Of a stretch of DNA of 64,000 bases, positions 28,651-37,670 are shown piece after piece. Position 1 is the first letter of the stretch, and every line of letters begins with the position of its first letter. Both the position numbers and the translations under genes were made by a program. The stretch spans positions 186,001 to 250,000 of the forward strand of contig JAGOAX010000009.1 of the NCBI GenBank assembly GCA_017983695.1, in the 5' to 3' direction. The notes under the pieces are model-generated. The model was given only the letters and a program-made list of their open reading frames with translations, had not been told where the DNA came from and did no database searches. The stretch is from Ferruginibacter sp. GTDB lineage: Bacteria; Bacteroidota; Bacteroidia; Chitinophagales; Chitinophagaceae.

Positions 28651-28677
28651 TAATAACTAGTAAGTAATATATTACCA

Positions 28678-29412
28678 ATGGCAACCGAAACAGAACAGGC
28701 GAAGACCGTTAAAACATTACATACCATACAGTCAGAAGTACAAAGCAGTAACCGGATTGCTTTATCTGTTGACTGTGTGATTTTTGGTTTTGATGAAGAT
28801 AAACTAAAGGTAATGTTGATAAGAAGTGATTTGAAAAAATACCTGGGTAAATGGTCCTTGTTAGGAGATTTAGTAAGACCTGATGAAGATCTTGATGCCG
28901 CTGCATACCGTATTTTAAAACAGCGTACCGGACTAAGCGATGTTTACCTGGAGCAGGTACATACTTTTGGTTCGGTTGGCCGGCACCCTGCAGGAAGGGT
29001 TGTTACAGTTACTTATTGTTCTTTAATAAATGTGCAACACCATAAACTAAGAATACTGGAGAATGAACTGCATTGGCATGATGTAAAGAATGTGACCGAC
29101 CTCGCTTTTGATCATCAGCAAATTTTTGATACCTGTTATAAGCGGTTACAAAAAAGAATACAGGAACATCCCCTTGGTTTCAATCTATTACCTAAAAAAT
29201 TCTCGTTACGTGACCTGCAGAATTTATATGAAGCCATTCTTGATATTAAAATGGATCGCCGGAACTTTAGAAAGAAATTTTTTACTATGGATTTTTTAAT
29301 TGACTTGGATGAGATGGAGCAGGATGTACCTCATCGCCCTGGTAAACTATATAAATTCAATTACGAGAAGTACGAAAAAAAGAAAAAAAAGTGGGTAGGT
29401 ATTGATTTTTAA
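28678..29412 (+). CDS. Nudix-derived transcriptional regulator (NrtR/AraR type)
   Basis: A predicted DNA-binding regulator of the NrtR family: an N-terminal Nudix-fold ligand-sensing domain (~25-165) plus a C-terminal winged helix (~170-235, LPKKFSLRDLQNLYEAILDIKMDRRNFRKKF). The Nudix box starts at Gly63, but its catalytic REUxEE becomes RILKQR (78-83), losing the metal-binding Glu pair, so it should bind rather than hydrolyse its ligand. NrtR relatives in Bacteroides control sugar use. Position between the amylase (27 bp upstream) and susCDEF suggests control of starch genes, likely through the GTGT-N7-ACAC sites. Confidence 0.85.
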   Translation: MATETEQAKTVKTLHTIQSEVQSSNRIALSVDCVIFGFDEDKLKVMLIRSDLKKYLGKWSLLGDLVRPDEDLDAAAYRILKQRTGLSDVYLEQVHTFGSVGRHPAGRVVTVTYCSLINVQHHKLRILENELHWHDVKNVTDLAFDHQQIFDTCYKRLQKRIQEHPLGFNLLPKKFSLRDLQNLYEAILDIKMDRRNFRKKFFTMDFLIDLDEMEQDVPHRPGKLYKFNYEKYEKKKKKWVGIDF

Positions 29413-29449
29413 CCGTGATTTTTTAAGGTAATGCAGCGTCGAATCTTTC

Positions 29450-29474
29450 AAAACTGTCCAAAATTTACAGTTTT
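29450..29474. terminator. Hairpin after the Nudix regulator gene
   Basis: AAAACTGT / ACAGTTTT, 8-bp perfect arms and a 9-nt loop, ending in TTTTCTGG. It may end the amylase-regulator transcript or be an operator for susC. Confidence 0.4.
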
Positions 29475-29481
29475 CTGGTAT

Positions 29482-29501
29482 CGTTTGCGAAAACGTTTGC
29501 A
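29482..29501. promoter_or_regulatory. LacI-family-like operator upstream of susC
   Basis: CGTTTGCGAAAACGTTTGCA. The core AAACGTTT is a perfect palindrome with the central CG typical of LacI/GalR sites, and CGTTTGC occurs twice 12 bp apart. It lies about 50 bp upstream of the -33 element. No LacI gene is in the window. Confidence 0.5.
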
Positions 29502-29549
29502 ATACTGTGTATTTTTTTTAGACAAAAGCTATAAAATTCTTTAACAAAA

Positions 29550-29580
29550 TTTTGGCGGATAAGAAAATTGCCTTACTTTG
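29550..29580 (+). promoter_or_regulatory. susC promoter
   Basis: TTTTG (29550-29554) and TACTTTG (29574-29580) are 19 nt apart, close to the Bacteroidota consensus. Confidence 0.65.
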
Positions 29581-29594
29581 CGTAAGTTTTACAC
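29580..29594 (+). promoter_or_regulatory. Imperfect GTGT-N7-ACAC site at the susC transcription start
   Basis: GCGTAAGTTTTACAC, one mismatch from the 15-bp layout of the amylase site. It overlaps the expected start of transcription. Confidence 0.4.
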
Positions 29595-29603
29595 ATTTAC
29601 TTA

Positions 29604-29618
29604 GTGTATAAAATACAC
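29604..29618 (+). promoter_or_regulatory. GTGT-N7-ACAC operator candidate before susC
   Basis: GTGTATAAAATACAC, perfect 6-bp arms, followed by ATT and then AAATCGATTG, like the amylase site. It is downstream of the promoter, 24 bp centre to centre from the imperfect site. Confidence 0.55.
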
Positions 29619-29667
29619 ATTATAATAAATCGATTGTAAATTTTTTTTAAAACGAAATGCTTCTATT

Positions 29668-32643
29668 ATGAGAAAGATTCCCAAATTTTTGTTGGTGTCG
29701 TTTTCGTTGTTGCTGTTTTCTATAACAGCTTTGGCGCAAAATGTAATTACCGGTAAAGTAACCGATTCTAAAGACGGATCACCTGCTGCAGGTGTAACTG
29801 TTACAGTAAAAGGTACAACAACAGCAACACAAACTGCCACAGACGGCAGTTTTAAAATTAATGCACCTGCTAATGCTGTATTAGTATTTACATCAGTAAG
29901 TTTTGTTACCCAGGAGGTTTCAATTGCAGGTAAAGTTTCTGTTGATGTAAGCCTTGTACAAAGCAACCAGCAGTTGAATGAAGTTGTGGTAATTGGTTAT
30001 GGTACCACACGTAAAAAAGATCTTACAGGAAGTATAAACCTGGTAACTGCAAAAGATTTTCAAAAAGGAAATATTACCACACCGGAACAAATGATAGCCG
30101 GTAAAGTGCCTGGAGTTTCAATTGTATCAAATGGGGGTCAACCAGGTTCCGGAAGTACTATCCGTATCCGTGGCGGTTCTTCATTAAATGCAACTAACGA
30201 TCCACTGATTGTAATTGATGGGGTGCCTTTAAACAGTGATGGAATTAATGGAGCAAGTAACCCGTTAAGTTTTATCAACCCCAACGATATAGAAAGCTTT
30301 ACTGTATTGAAAGATGCTTCTGCTGCTGCTATATATGGAACAAGGGCGGCAAATGGCGTTATTATTATTACAACCAAAAAAGGTAAAGCCGGCGGATTAA
30401 AATTAAATTTTACCACGGTTACTTCTATTGCAAGTAAAACAGGAGAGGTTGATGTTTTAACAGGCGACCAGGTTAGGGCTATAGTTGCTCAATTAGGTAA
30501 TAGCAAACAAAAAAGCCAGGTAGGTACTGCAAATACCAACTGGCAGGATGCTATTTATCAAACTGCAGTTTCTACTGATAATAATTTAAGCTTTAGCGGC
30601 GGCGTGAAAAATTTACCCTACCGTATTTCTTTAGGATATTCCTACCTGAATGGAATATTAAGAACCGATCATTTACAAAAGACATCTGTTGCACTGGTAT
30701 TGAACCCTACTTTTTTTCATAATACTTTAAAGGTAGATATCAATTTAAAAGGAAGTATGCAAAAAACAAGGTTTGGCAACCAAGGTGCCATTGGTGGTGC
30801 CGTTCAGTTTGACCCAACCCAACCCATACGTACCAATAGCCCAAGATACAACGGCTACTACGAATGGTTGGAATCAAACGGTGACTTGATCTTAAACCGC
30901 CCCAATAATCCTGTGGGAGTGCTGGAACAAACTTTTGATAAGCAAACACCCAAAAGAAGCATTGGTAATATACAGTTTGATTATGCAATTCCTTTTGTAA
31001 AAGGATTACATGCCAACTTAAACCTGGCCTATGATGTAAGTAAAAGCGCCGGTACTTATTTTGTAAATGATAGCGCTGCACAAGCTTATATCATCGGCAA
31101 GCCAGGTATTGGCGGTAGTTCAAGTTTTAATAAATCAACCAAGCAAAATACTGTGGTAGATTTTTACCTGAATTATATAAAAGATATTCCTTCCATAAAA
31201 AGCAGGATAGATTTTACTGCTGGGTATACTTACAATAACTATTTTGCCACATACTATAATTATCGTGGCTATAATGCAAAAGGCGATACTATTGCAGGAA
31301 CCTCTGTTCCAAACTTTCCGTTTAACAAACCAGAAAATACTGTAATTGGTATTTTTGGAAGATTGAACTATGTACTTGACAATAAGTACTACCTGACAGC
31401 AACCCTTCGCCGTGATGGTTCATCACGTTTTGGTCCGGGTAATAAATATGCTACATTCCCTTCTGTAGCAGTTTCTTGGAAAATGAAAGAGGAATCTTTC
31501 CTGAAAAACAGCAAAGTGATTTCTGATCTTAAATTAAGACTGGGTTATGGTATTACTGGTCAACAGGATGGAATAGGTAACTATGCGTTTCTTTCTACTT
31601 ATAGTTTAGGCGGCCAGAATTCTTTAACACAATTCGGTAATACTTATTATAATACCTATGCACCCAGTGGTTTTTATCCCGATTTGAAATGGGAGCAAAC
31701 AACAGGCTATAATATTGGTATAGATTATGGTTTTATCAATAACAGGATCAGCGGTAGTGTGGATGTTTATCTTAAAAGAACAGAGGATCTTTTAAATAGT
31801 GTATCTCAACCGGCCGGTACAAATTTCTCAGCTTATGTACTAGCCAATGTGGGTAATATGGATAATAAGGGTGTGGAATTTAACCTTAACCTGGTACCCG
31901 TAAAATCTAAAAACCTTACCTGGGATGTTAATTTGAATGCTACTTATAACAAGAACACCATTACTAATTTAACTGTTGTGCCTAAAGACTTAAATTATCC
32001 CGGCGCACCTGGTAGTGGAGCAGACGGAGTTAACGGGCCAATACAATTAAGCCAGGTTGGTTATGCAAAATATACATTTAACTTATACCACCAGATATAT
32101 GACGTAAACGGACAACCTATTGAAGGTTTGTTTGAAGATGTTAACCGTGACGGTATCATTAATGAAAAAGATAAATATTTAAGCAAAGCTCCTGATGCCA
32201 ACCTGTTTTTTGGGTTTAGTACAAACTTTAGCTACAAAAAATGGAATGCAGGTTTTGTTTTAAGGTCTAGCTTCAATAATTATGTATATAATAATATTTA
32301 CAGCAACCAGGGAAAATTAACCCAAATACTTGATGCATATACTGTACATAACGGATCTGTAAATTACCTGGAAACACAATTTGCCGGCAAAACAGATATC
32401 CAGGGTTTTAGTGATTATTATTTAGAAAATGCTTCTTTTTTAAGAATGGATAATTTTTCGCTTGGTTATAATCTCGGCGCTGTATCAAAGGGTAAATATG
32501 CAGTTAGGTTAAGTGCCAACGTTCAAAATGTTTTTGTTATTACAAAATATAAAGGCCTTGATCCGGAAGTTAACGGCGGTGTTGACAGAAGACTTTATCC
32601 CCGTCCAAGGGTAATCTCTATAGGTGCAAACCTGGATTTTTAA
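29668..32643 (+). CDS. susC: SusC-type TonB-dependent outer-membrane transporter
   Basis: The outer-membrane channel of the starch uptake pair; it imports maltodextrin using TonB energy. A signal peptide (1-23) is followed by a carboxypeptidase-like domain (ITGKVTDSKDGSPAAGVTV to ~100), the TonB-box region QQLNEVVVIGYGTTRKKDLTGSI, the plug (GKVPGVSIVSNGGQPGSGSTIRIRGGSSL, NDPLIVIDGVPL, IESFTVLKDASAAAIYGTRAANGVIIITTKKGK) and the barrel, ending in the strand VISIGANLDF. 991 residues is normal. Substrate is inferred from the neighbouring amylase and SusD/E/F. It leads a susCDEF operon. Confidence 0.95.
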   Translation: MRKIPKFLLVSFSLLLFSITALAQNVITGKVTDSKDGSPAAGVTVTVKGTTTATQTATDGSFKINAPANAVLVFTSVSFVTQEVSIAGKVSVDVSLVQSNQQLNEVVVIGYGTTRKKDLTGSINLVTAKDFQKGNITTPEQMIAGKVPGVSIVSNGGQPGSGSTIRIRGGSSLNATNDPLIVIDGVPLNSDGINGASNPLSFINPNDIESFTVLKDASAAAIYGTRAANGVIIITTKKGKAGGLKLNFTTVTSIASKTGEVDVLTGDQVRAIVAQLGNSKQKSQVGTANTNWQDAIYQTAVSTDNNLSFSGGVKNLPYRISLGYSYLNGILRTDHLQKTSVALVLNPTFFHNTLKVDINLKGSMQKTRFGNQGAIGGAVQFDPTQPIRTNSPRYNGYYEWLESNGDLILNRPNNPVGVLEQTFDKQTPKRSIGNIQFDYAIPFVKGLHANLNLAYDVSKSAGTYFVNDSAAQAYIIGKPGIGGSSSFNKSTKQNTVVDFYLNYIKDIPSIKSRIDFTAGYTYNNYFATYYNYRGYNAKGDTIAGTSVPNFPFNKPENTVIGIFGRLNYVLDNKYYLTATLRRDGSSRFGPGNKYATFPSVAVSWKMKEESFLKNSKVISDLKLRLGYGITGQQDGIGNYAFLSTYSLGGQNSLTQFGNTYYNTYAPSGFYPDLKWEQTTGYNIGIDYGFINNRISGSVDVYLKRTEDLLNSVSQPAGTNFSAYVLANVGNMDNKGVEFNLNLVPVKSKNLTWDVNLNATYNKNTITNLTVVPKDLNYPGAPGSGADGVNGPIQLSQVGYAKYTFNLYHQIYDVNGQPIEGLFEDVNRDGIINEKDKYLSKAPDANLFFGFSTNFSYKKWNAGFVLRSSFNNYVYNNIYSNQGKLTQILDAYTVHNGSVNYLETQFAGKTDIQGFSDYYLENASFLRMDNFSLGYNLGAVSKGKYAVRLSANVQNVFVITKYKGLDPEVNGGVDRRLYPRPRVISIGANLDF

Positions 32644-32668
32644 TTCATTAAAATTTTAAAAAAATTAT

Positions 32669-34270
32669 ATGAAACATAATTCATTGAAATCAAAATTTAT
32701 TACCTCAGTACTTGCTTTAGCGGTATTGGCGGGGTGTACAAAAAAACTGGATTTAAGCCCTACTAACGAGCTTACCAATGATAAAGTATTTGCAACGCCT
32801 TTGGGATATAAACAAGCTTTAGCAAAAGTATATGGCGTAATGATTACTACCGGTAGCCAGGGCCCGGGCAGTGGTGACCTGCCATCTCAAATCATCAGTG
32901 ATGCAGGTAACTCTGATTTTTTTCGTAACATGTGGTACCTGGAATGCCTGAGTACGGATGAGGCCGGCTGGACTTATCACGGTAATACCGATCCTATTGG
33001 TATACACCAGATGAACTGGACAGCGGTAAACTTTTCTGTAAAGTGCAGTTATTACAGGTCATATTATGCCATTACACTGGCTAATAACTTTATTAATGAA
33101 TCATCTGATGCAAACCTTTCAAAACGTGGTATAACCGGTAAAGATGCTGCAGATATTAAAGTGTATAAAGAAGAAGCCCGTTTTTTAAGAGCTTATCACT
33201 ACTGGCTATTAATGGATCTTTTTGGAAATCCTCCATTAGTTACAGAAGCTGTATCTATCGGTTCTAAATCTTTTCCAACACAAGTTGGCCGCAGCAGTAT
33301 TTTTAGTTTTATTGAAAGTGAATTAAAAGATCTGGAAACAAAATTACCTGCAGCAAAAACTAATGAATATGGCAGGGTAGACCAGGCAGGTGCTCAATCT
33401 TTACTGGCACGTTTGTATTTAAATGCGGTTACCTATACAGGTTCAGCAAAATATACGGAAGCCATTACCTATGCTAATAAAGTAATAGCAGCCGGTTATA
33501 CGCTTTATCCAAAATATAAAGAGTTGATGCTGGCAGATAATCATCTTATTACAAATGAATTTATATGGACTCTACCATACGATGGAATTGCCACTCAAAC
33601 TTATGGCGGAACTACATTCCTGGTTCATGGCCCTGCAGGTGTAACCGGCGATAGCTCGGGCAGTAGCGGCACATGGGGTTGTATGAGGATTACGCAACAG
33701 TTTGTTGACCTTTTTGACCCTTTAGATATCAGGGGCCAGTTTTATACCAGCGGTCAAAACAAAATAATGACACAATTGCTGGATGTATCTACTGATGGCT
33801 ATTCTTCTACCAAATTCAGGAACAAAACCAGGGCAGGTGTAATTGCGCCAAATATTGATAACAACAAAACATTTGCAAGTATTGATATGCCCATGTTCAG
33901 GCTGGCAGAAATTTATTTAATTTATGCCGAAGCTGTAGCAAGAGGTGGTGCCGGTGGCTCAAATGCCACAGCATTAAATTACCTGCAGCAACTGGCGGTA
34001 AGGGCCAGGCCAACAGACCCTAATGCTGCAAACAGTGCATTACTTACACTGCCTTATATTATAACAGAAAGGGGCCGTGAATTGATGTGGGAAGGACATC
34101 GCCGTACAGATTTGATCCGTTACGGACAGTTTACAACCGGCACATATTTGTGGGCATGGAAAGGTGGCGTAGCTTCCGGAACAGGAGTGGACAGCAAATA
34201 CAATCTGTATCCTATCCCCAATGATGACCTTGCAGCAAACCCTAACTTAACTCAAAACCCAGGGTATTAA
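32669..34270 (+). CDS. susD: SusD-like starch-binding lipoprotein
   Basis: The surface lid of the SusC channel that captures oligosaccharide. The lipoprotein signal ends in VLAGC (acylated Cys23). The SusD/RagB helical fold is visible in LDLSPTNELTNDKVF, EARFLRAYHYWLLMDLFGNPPLVTE, LLARLYLNAVTYTGSAKYTEAITYANKVIAAG and the C-terminal ERGRELMWEGHRRTDLIRYG. It ends DDLAANPNLTQNPGY, as is common in the family. It follows susC by 25 bp. Confidence 0.95.
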   Translation: MKHNSLKSKFITSVLALAVLAGCTKKLDLSPTNELTNDKVFATPLGYKQALAKVYGVMITTGSQGPGSGDLPSQIISDAGNSDFFRNMWYLECLSTDEAGWTYHGNTDPIGIHQMNWTAVNFSVKCSYYRSYYAITLANNFINESSDANLSKRGITGKDAADIKVYKEEARFLRAYHYWLLMDLFGNPPLVTEAVSIGSKSFPTQVGRSSIFSFIESELKDLETKLPAAKTNEYGRVDQAGAQSLLARLYLNAVTYTGSAKYTEAITYANKVIAAGYTLYPKYKELMLADNHLITNEFIWTLPYDGIATQTYGGTTFLVHGPAGVTGDSSGSSGTWGCMRITQQFVDLFDPLDIRGQFYTSGQNKIMTQLLDVSTDGYSSTKFRNKTRAGVIAPNIDNNKTFASIDMPMFRLAEIYLIYAEAVARGGAGGSNATALNYLQQLAVRARPTDPNAANSALLTLPYIITERGRELMWEGHRRTDLIRYGQFTTGTYLWAWKGGVASGTGVDSKYNLYPIPNDDLAANPNLTQNPGY

Positions 34271-34294
34271 TTTATAAAAATTAAATTGTTTGAT

Positions 34295-35128
34295 ATGAAA
34301 AAAATAATAAAACTTTTTGGTAGCGCTTTGCTGGTTTCCATTTTGTTTTCGGCATGCAAAAAACAAATTAGCGAAATACAATACCTTGGCGGTACATCGC
34401 CTTTATTAACGGCATCATCAACAACACCTTTAGTGTTGAATATTGCAAATAAGAATAATGATGTACTTAAGTTTACATGGACAAATCCTAATTACCAGTT
34501 TACTACCGGAGTAAGTTCGCAAGATGTATCCTATACTTTACAGGTAGATACAACCGGTGCAAATTTTACCGGCCCTTTATTAAGCGAACGTTCTATATCT
34601 AAAGAACTTTCTCTTAATTTAACTGTAAGTGATCTGGATCAATTATTAGCAAACTGGCAGGAGGAAATACCACGGTCACGTAATTTCGATTTCAGGATTA
34701 AATCTACTATGGCTAATGGGTCAGCTATTTTATATTCTAATGTAATTAAAATAACTGTAACGCCTTACCTGGATGTTGTGGTAACATTACCATTTACAAG
34801 TAACCTGTTTTTAATAGGCAGTGCAACTCCAGGTGGTGATGCAACAGGTTGGAACAATCCTGTTCCGGTACCTTCTCAGCAATTTAGTAAGGTTGGTGCA
34901 GGTGTTTATCAATTAACAACTCCGTTAATTGGAGGAAAGCAATACCTGGTAATACCTGATAACGGTTCATGGAGTAATAAATATGCTGTAAAAGCAGCTG
35001 ATGTAACAGCAGATGGCGGTCCCTTTGGATATAATTTCGGAGATAATTTTCCTGGTCCTGCTACATCCGGTACTTATAAAATAGTGCTGAACTTTAAATC
35101 AGGCAGGTTTACTGTAACCAAACTTTAA
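34295..35128 (+). CDS. susE: SusE-like surface glycan-binding lipoprotein
   Basis: An accessory outer-membrane lipoprotein that holds starch at the cell surface. The ATG at 34295 opens a lipoprotein signal (MKKIIKLFGSALLVSILFSAC, Cys21); a TTG 9 nt upstream is less likely. Residues ~35-160 form the SusE N-terminal Ig-like domain (LVLNIANKNNDVLKFTWTNPNY, LSLNLTVSDLDQLLANW). The C-terminal ~95 residues (NLFLIGSATPGGDATGWNNP to FKSGRFTVTKL) form one SusE/SusF starch-binding module with Trp residues. It is shorter than classic SusE, with one module instead of two. Confidence 0.85.
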   Translation: MKKIIKLFGSALLVSILFSACKKQISEIQYLGGTSPLLTASSTTPLVLNIANKNNDVLKFTWTNPNYQFTTGVSSQDVSYTLQVDTTGANFTGPLLSERSISKELSLNLTVSDLDQLLANWQEEIPRSRNFDFRIKSTMANGSAILYSNVIKITVTPYLDVVVTLPFTSNLFLIGSATPGGDATGWNNPVPVPSQQFSKVGAGVYQLTTPLIGGKQYLVIPDNGSWSNKYAVKAADVTADGGPFGYNFGDNFPGPATSGTYKIVLNFKSGRFTVTKL

Positions 35129-35145
35129 AAATTAAAAAAACTAGT

Positions 35146-36939
35146 ATGAAATATTTTTCAAAACCTATTATAGCAATACTGGCATCAGTTGCAATCTTTT
35201 CGGCGTGCAGTAAACTGAATATAAAAGACAAAGAAGATGTACTGCCTGTTTATCAACTAGGAGTATCTCCTGTTTTAAGCAGTTCATCAGTTGCAATTGC
35301 ACCAACATTAACCGATACTAACGGTATTGCAGTTACTTTTAAATGGACCAATCCCAAGTATTCGAATGATTCAGCAACTACAAAATACATTTTGGAGATT
35401 GACAGTGCAGGCAAAAATTTTGCAAAAGCACAAAGTAAAACTGTTATCGGCGTATTATCAACCACACTAATCAGCAGGGAGCTGAATGCATTTTTATTAA
35501 ACCTGGGGTTGAAACTGAATGTTGCACAAACTGTTGACATAAGATTAATATCTTCTTACAATAACAATAATGAAAGATATACTTCTAATATTATAAAAAC
35601 AACTGTTACACCTTTCCCCGATCCGGCAATATTAAAAACAGCCAACACATCGGTTACCTGTGCTTTGGCAACAGCTTCATCACCTTCCAATACTTTCGAC
35701 TGGGCAGCAGCTTTTAAAGGATATGCAGGAATTGTAACTTATACTTTGCAATACGACTCTGCCAATAAAAACTTTGCTAATGTAAAAGAAATTGCTGTTG
35801 GCCCATCTATACTTACAAAAGGGTTAACACAGGGCGAAATGAATACCACAGCTTTATCTTCTAATGTTCCCGGTGGTAATATTGGTAAAATAGAATACCG
35901 TATTAAAGCGGTAACAGCATTGGGTGCTATTGCTTATTCAAATGTGGTAAGTGTTACTATTCAAAGTTATTTTCCTATTGTACGGATGTACTTACCCGGC
36001 GGTTACCAGGCGGCTACAGGTAATGGTAACGACTGGGATCCGGGTACGGCGCCAGAGTTGATAAGAGACCTTCGTTCGTCTGTATTCAATGACATGTATT
36101 ATATCTACATTTATTTACCGGCAGGCGCACAGTTTAAAGTTTCGGAAGGCCGCTCATGGACTACAGCTTATGGAACTGCAGCAGCACCGGGTGCTATTAC
36201 CAGTAACAATGGCGGTAATTTTTCTGTTGGCACTTCGGGTTATTACAGAGTTACAGTTAACCGTACTACTTTAAGATATGATATTAGAGAAGGCAGAATG
36301 GGTTTTGTAGGTGGTTCAACAGGTGCAGGATGGAATCCTCCAAATGTGTTCCCTACATATGCAATGGGTACTGCTGGTACAAATTTATTTGTGGGCATCA
36401 ATACCTTCCCAACTACCGGCGGCTGGAAACTGATTGATAATAATGCCTGGAATAATGGCAGCAATGCAGTTGATGAAACCAGAAGCTACGGTACGCCTAA
36501 TGGCGATGGTGGTACAATGGAAGTAAACGGTGCCAACTTTGCAGATATTACAACAGCCCCCGTTAGAAGCAGGGTAATATGGGACGGCCGTGATGTAAAT
36601 AATATTAAATATTTTATGAGCCCGGCTGCAGAAATGAGAGTTGTTGGTGATGGTATTAACCAGGCTGGTGTAAATGATTGGGATCCGCCATCATCACCAC
36701 AAATGACTTATAATGGTAATGGTGTATGGACAATTACCATTACACTTAAAGCCAATAAAGACATTAAGTTTTTAGCCGGCAATGCATGGGGCGCTTTTGA
36801 TTATGAAGATAATGGTGCAGGTGCAGGTATAGATAGAAAAATAAAATGGGAAGGAGGAAGTAACTTTAAAACTCCGGCAGCTGCAGGTACTTACACTATT
36901 ACATTGAATGAGAATTTGCAGACAATGAAAATAAATTAA
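35146..36939 (+). CDS. susF: SusE/SusF-family multimodule starch-binding lipoprotein
   Basis: A longer relative of the preceding gene. The lipoprotein signal ends ASVAIFSAC (Cys21). Two Ig-like SusE domains follow (KWTNPKYSNDSATTKYILEID; TFDWAAAFKGYAGIVTYTLQYD). Three starch-binding modules occupy the rest, with repeated W-D-P patterns: GGYQAATGNGNDWDPGTAPE, FVGGSTGAGWNPPNVFP and GDGINQAGVNDWDPPSSPQ, each ending in a strand such as YRVTVNRTTLRYDIREG. It is the last gene of the sus operon, ended by a terminator at 36958-36991. Confidence 0.85.
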   Translation: MKYFSKPIIAILASVAIFSACSKLNIKDKEDVLPVYQLGVSPVLSSSSVAIAPTLTDTNGIAVTFKWTNPKYSNDSATTKYILEIDSAGKNFAKAQSKTVIGVLSTTLISRELNAFLLNLGLKLNVAQTVDIRLISSYNNNNERYTSNIIKTTVTPFPDPAILKTANTSVTCALATASSPSNTFDWAAAFKGYAGIVTYTLQYDSANKNFANVKEIAVGPSILTKGLTQGEMNTTALSSNVPGGNIGKIEYRIKAVTALGAIAYSNVVSVTIQSYFPIVRMYLPGGYQAATGNGNDWDPGTAPELIRDLRSSVFNDMYYIYIYLPAGAQFKVSEGRSWTTAYGTAAAPGAITSNNGGNFSVGTSGYYRVTVNRTTLRYDIREGRMGFVGGSTGAGWNPPNVFPTYAMGTAGTNLFVGINTFPTTGGWKLIDNNAWNNGSNAVDETRSYGTPNGDGGTMEVNGANFADITTAPVRSRVIWDGRDVNNIKYFMSPAAEMRVVGDGINQAGVNDWDPPSSPQMTYNGNGVWTITITLKANKDIKFLAGNAWGAFDYEDNGAGAGIDRKIKWEGGSNFKTPAAAGTYTITLNENLQTMKIN

Positions 36940-36957
36940 ACCAGTTGTGGATGTAAT

Positions 36958-36991
36958 TAAAAAGGGCTGACATTTTTGTCAGCCCTTTTTT
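36958..36991. terminator. Bidirectional terminator between susF and the NarL regulator
   Basis: GGGCTGACA / TGTCAGCCC with TTTT loop, flanked by A-run and T-run so it works both ways. Confidence 0.9.
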
Positions 36992-37009
36992 AATACGCAG
37001 GTTGATAAA

Positions 37010-37657
37010 TTATATATTCACCACTCCATTTTTAATAGCATACATCACCAGGCCAACCCTTGTTTTAACATGCAGCTTCTCAAATAATGCATCACGGTAG
37101 CCATCAATGGTACGTGGGCTTACAAACATTTTGTCGGCAATTTCTTTATAGGTCATTTCGGTACAGGCGTATTTTAAAAAATCGGTTTCCCTGTCGTTAA
37201 GTTGTATAAGGCTTTTAAGGCCGTTGTCATCATTATCCAGTTTATTAATGGCATGTATCAGTTTACCGCTTACCAAATCACTGTAATAAAAACCTTTATT
37301 CATTACAGCTTCAATGGCAGCTTTTAGTTCTGCAGGCTCACTGTCTTTTAAAATATAACCTTTGGCACCACACTTTAACATACGGATGATAGAGTTCTCA
37401 TTATCATACATGCTTAGGGCCAGCACTTTTATATCGTAGTGATTGTTTTTTATCCATTGCGCTGTGTCGTAGCCATCCATTTCGGGCATATTAATATCTA
37501 GTAAAACCAGCTCGGGTAAATTGTTTTTGTCCAGTTTGCTGATAAAATCTTTGCCATTATCGGCTTCAAATAATACGGTATGCCCAAGGCTGGTTACTAA
37601 AGAAGCCAGCCCGTTGCGGAGTAAAGAATGATCGTCTGCCAATGCGATTGTTGCCAT
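37010..37657 (-). CDS. NarL/FixJ-type response regulator (system 1)
   Basis: A two-component response regulator. The receiver domain (1-120) has the acidic pair DD (8-9), phosphoacceptor Asp54 in LVLLDINMPEMDG, and the conserved Ser/Lys positions in LALSMYDN and GYILKDS. The C-terminal LuxR-type helix-turn-helix (~150-210) contains LNDRETDFLKYACTEMTYKEIADKMFVSPRTIDGYRDALFEKLHV. It follows its kinase by 13 bp. Possible targets are the genes at 40208 and 41042, whose promoters share a 20-nt repeat (inference). Confidence 0.93.
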   Translation of the reverse strand: MATIALADDHSLLRNGLASLVTSLGHTVLFEADNGKDFISKLDKNNLPELVLLDINMPEMDGYDTAQWIKNNHYDIKVLALSMYDNENSIIRMLKCGAKGYILKDSEPAELKAAIEAVMNKGFYYSDLVSGKLIHAINKLDNDDNGLKSLIQLNDRETDFLKYACTEMTYKEIADKMFVSPRTIDGYRDALFEKLHVKTRVGLVMYAIKNGVVNI

Positions 37658-37670
37658 GCTGAGTTGTAAG

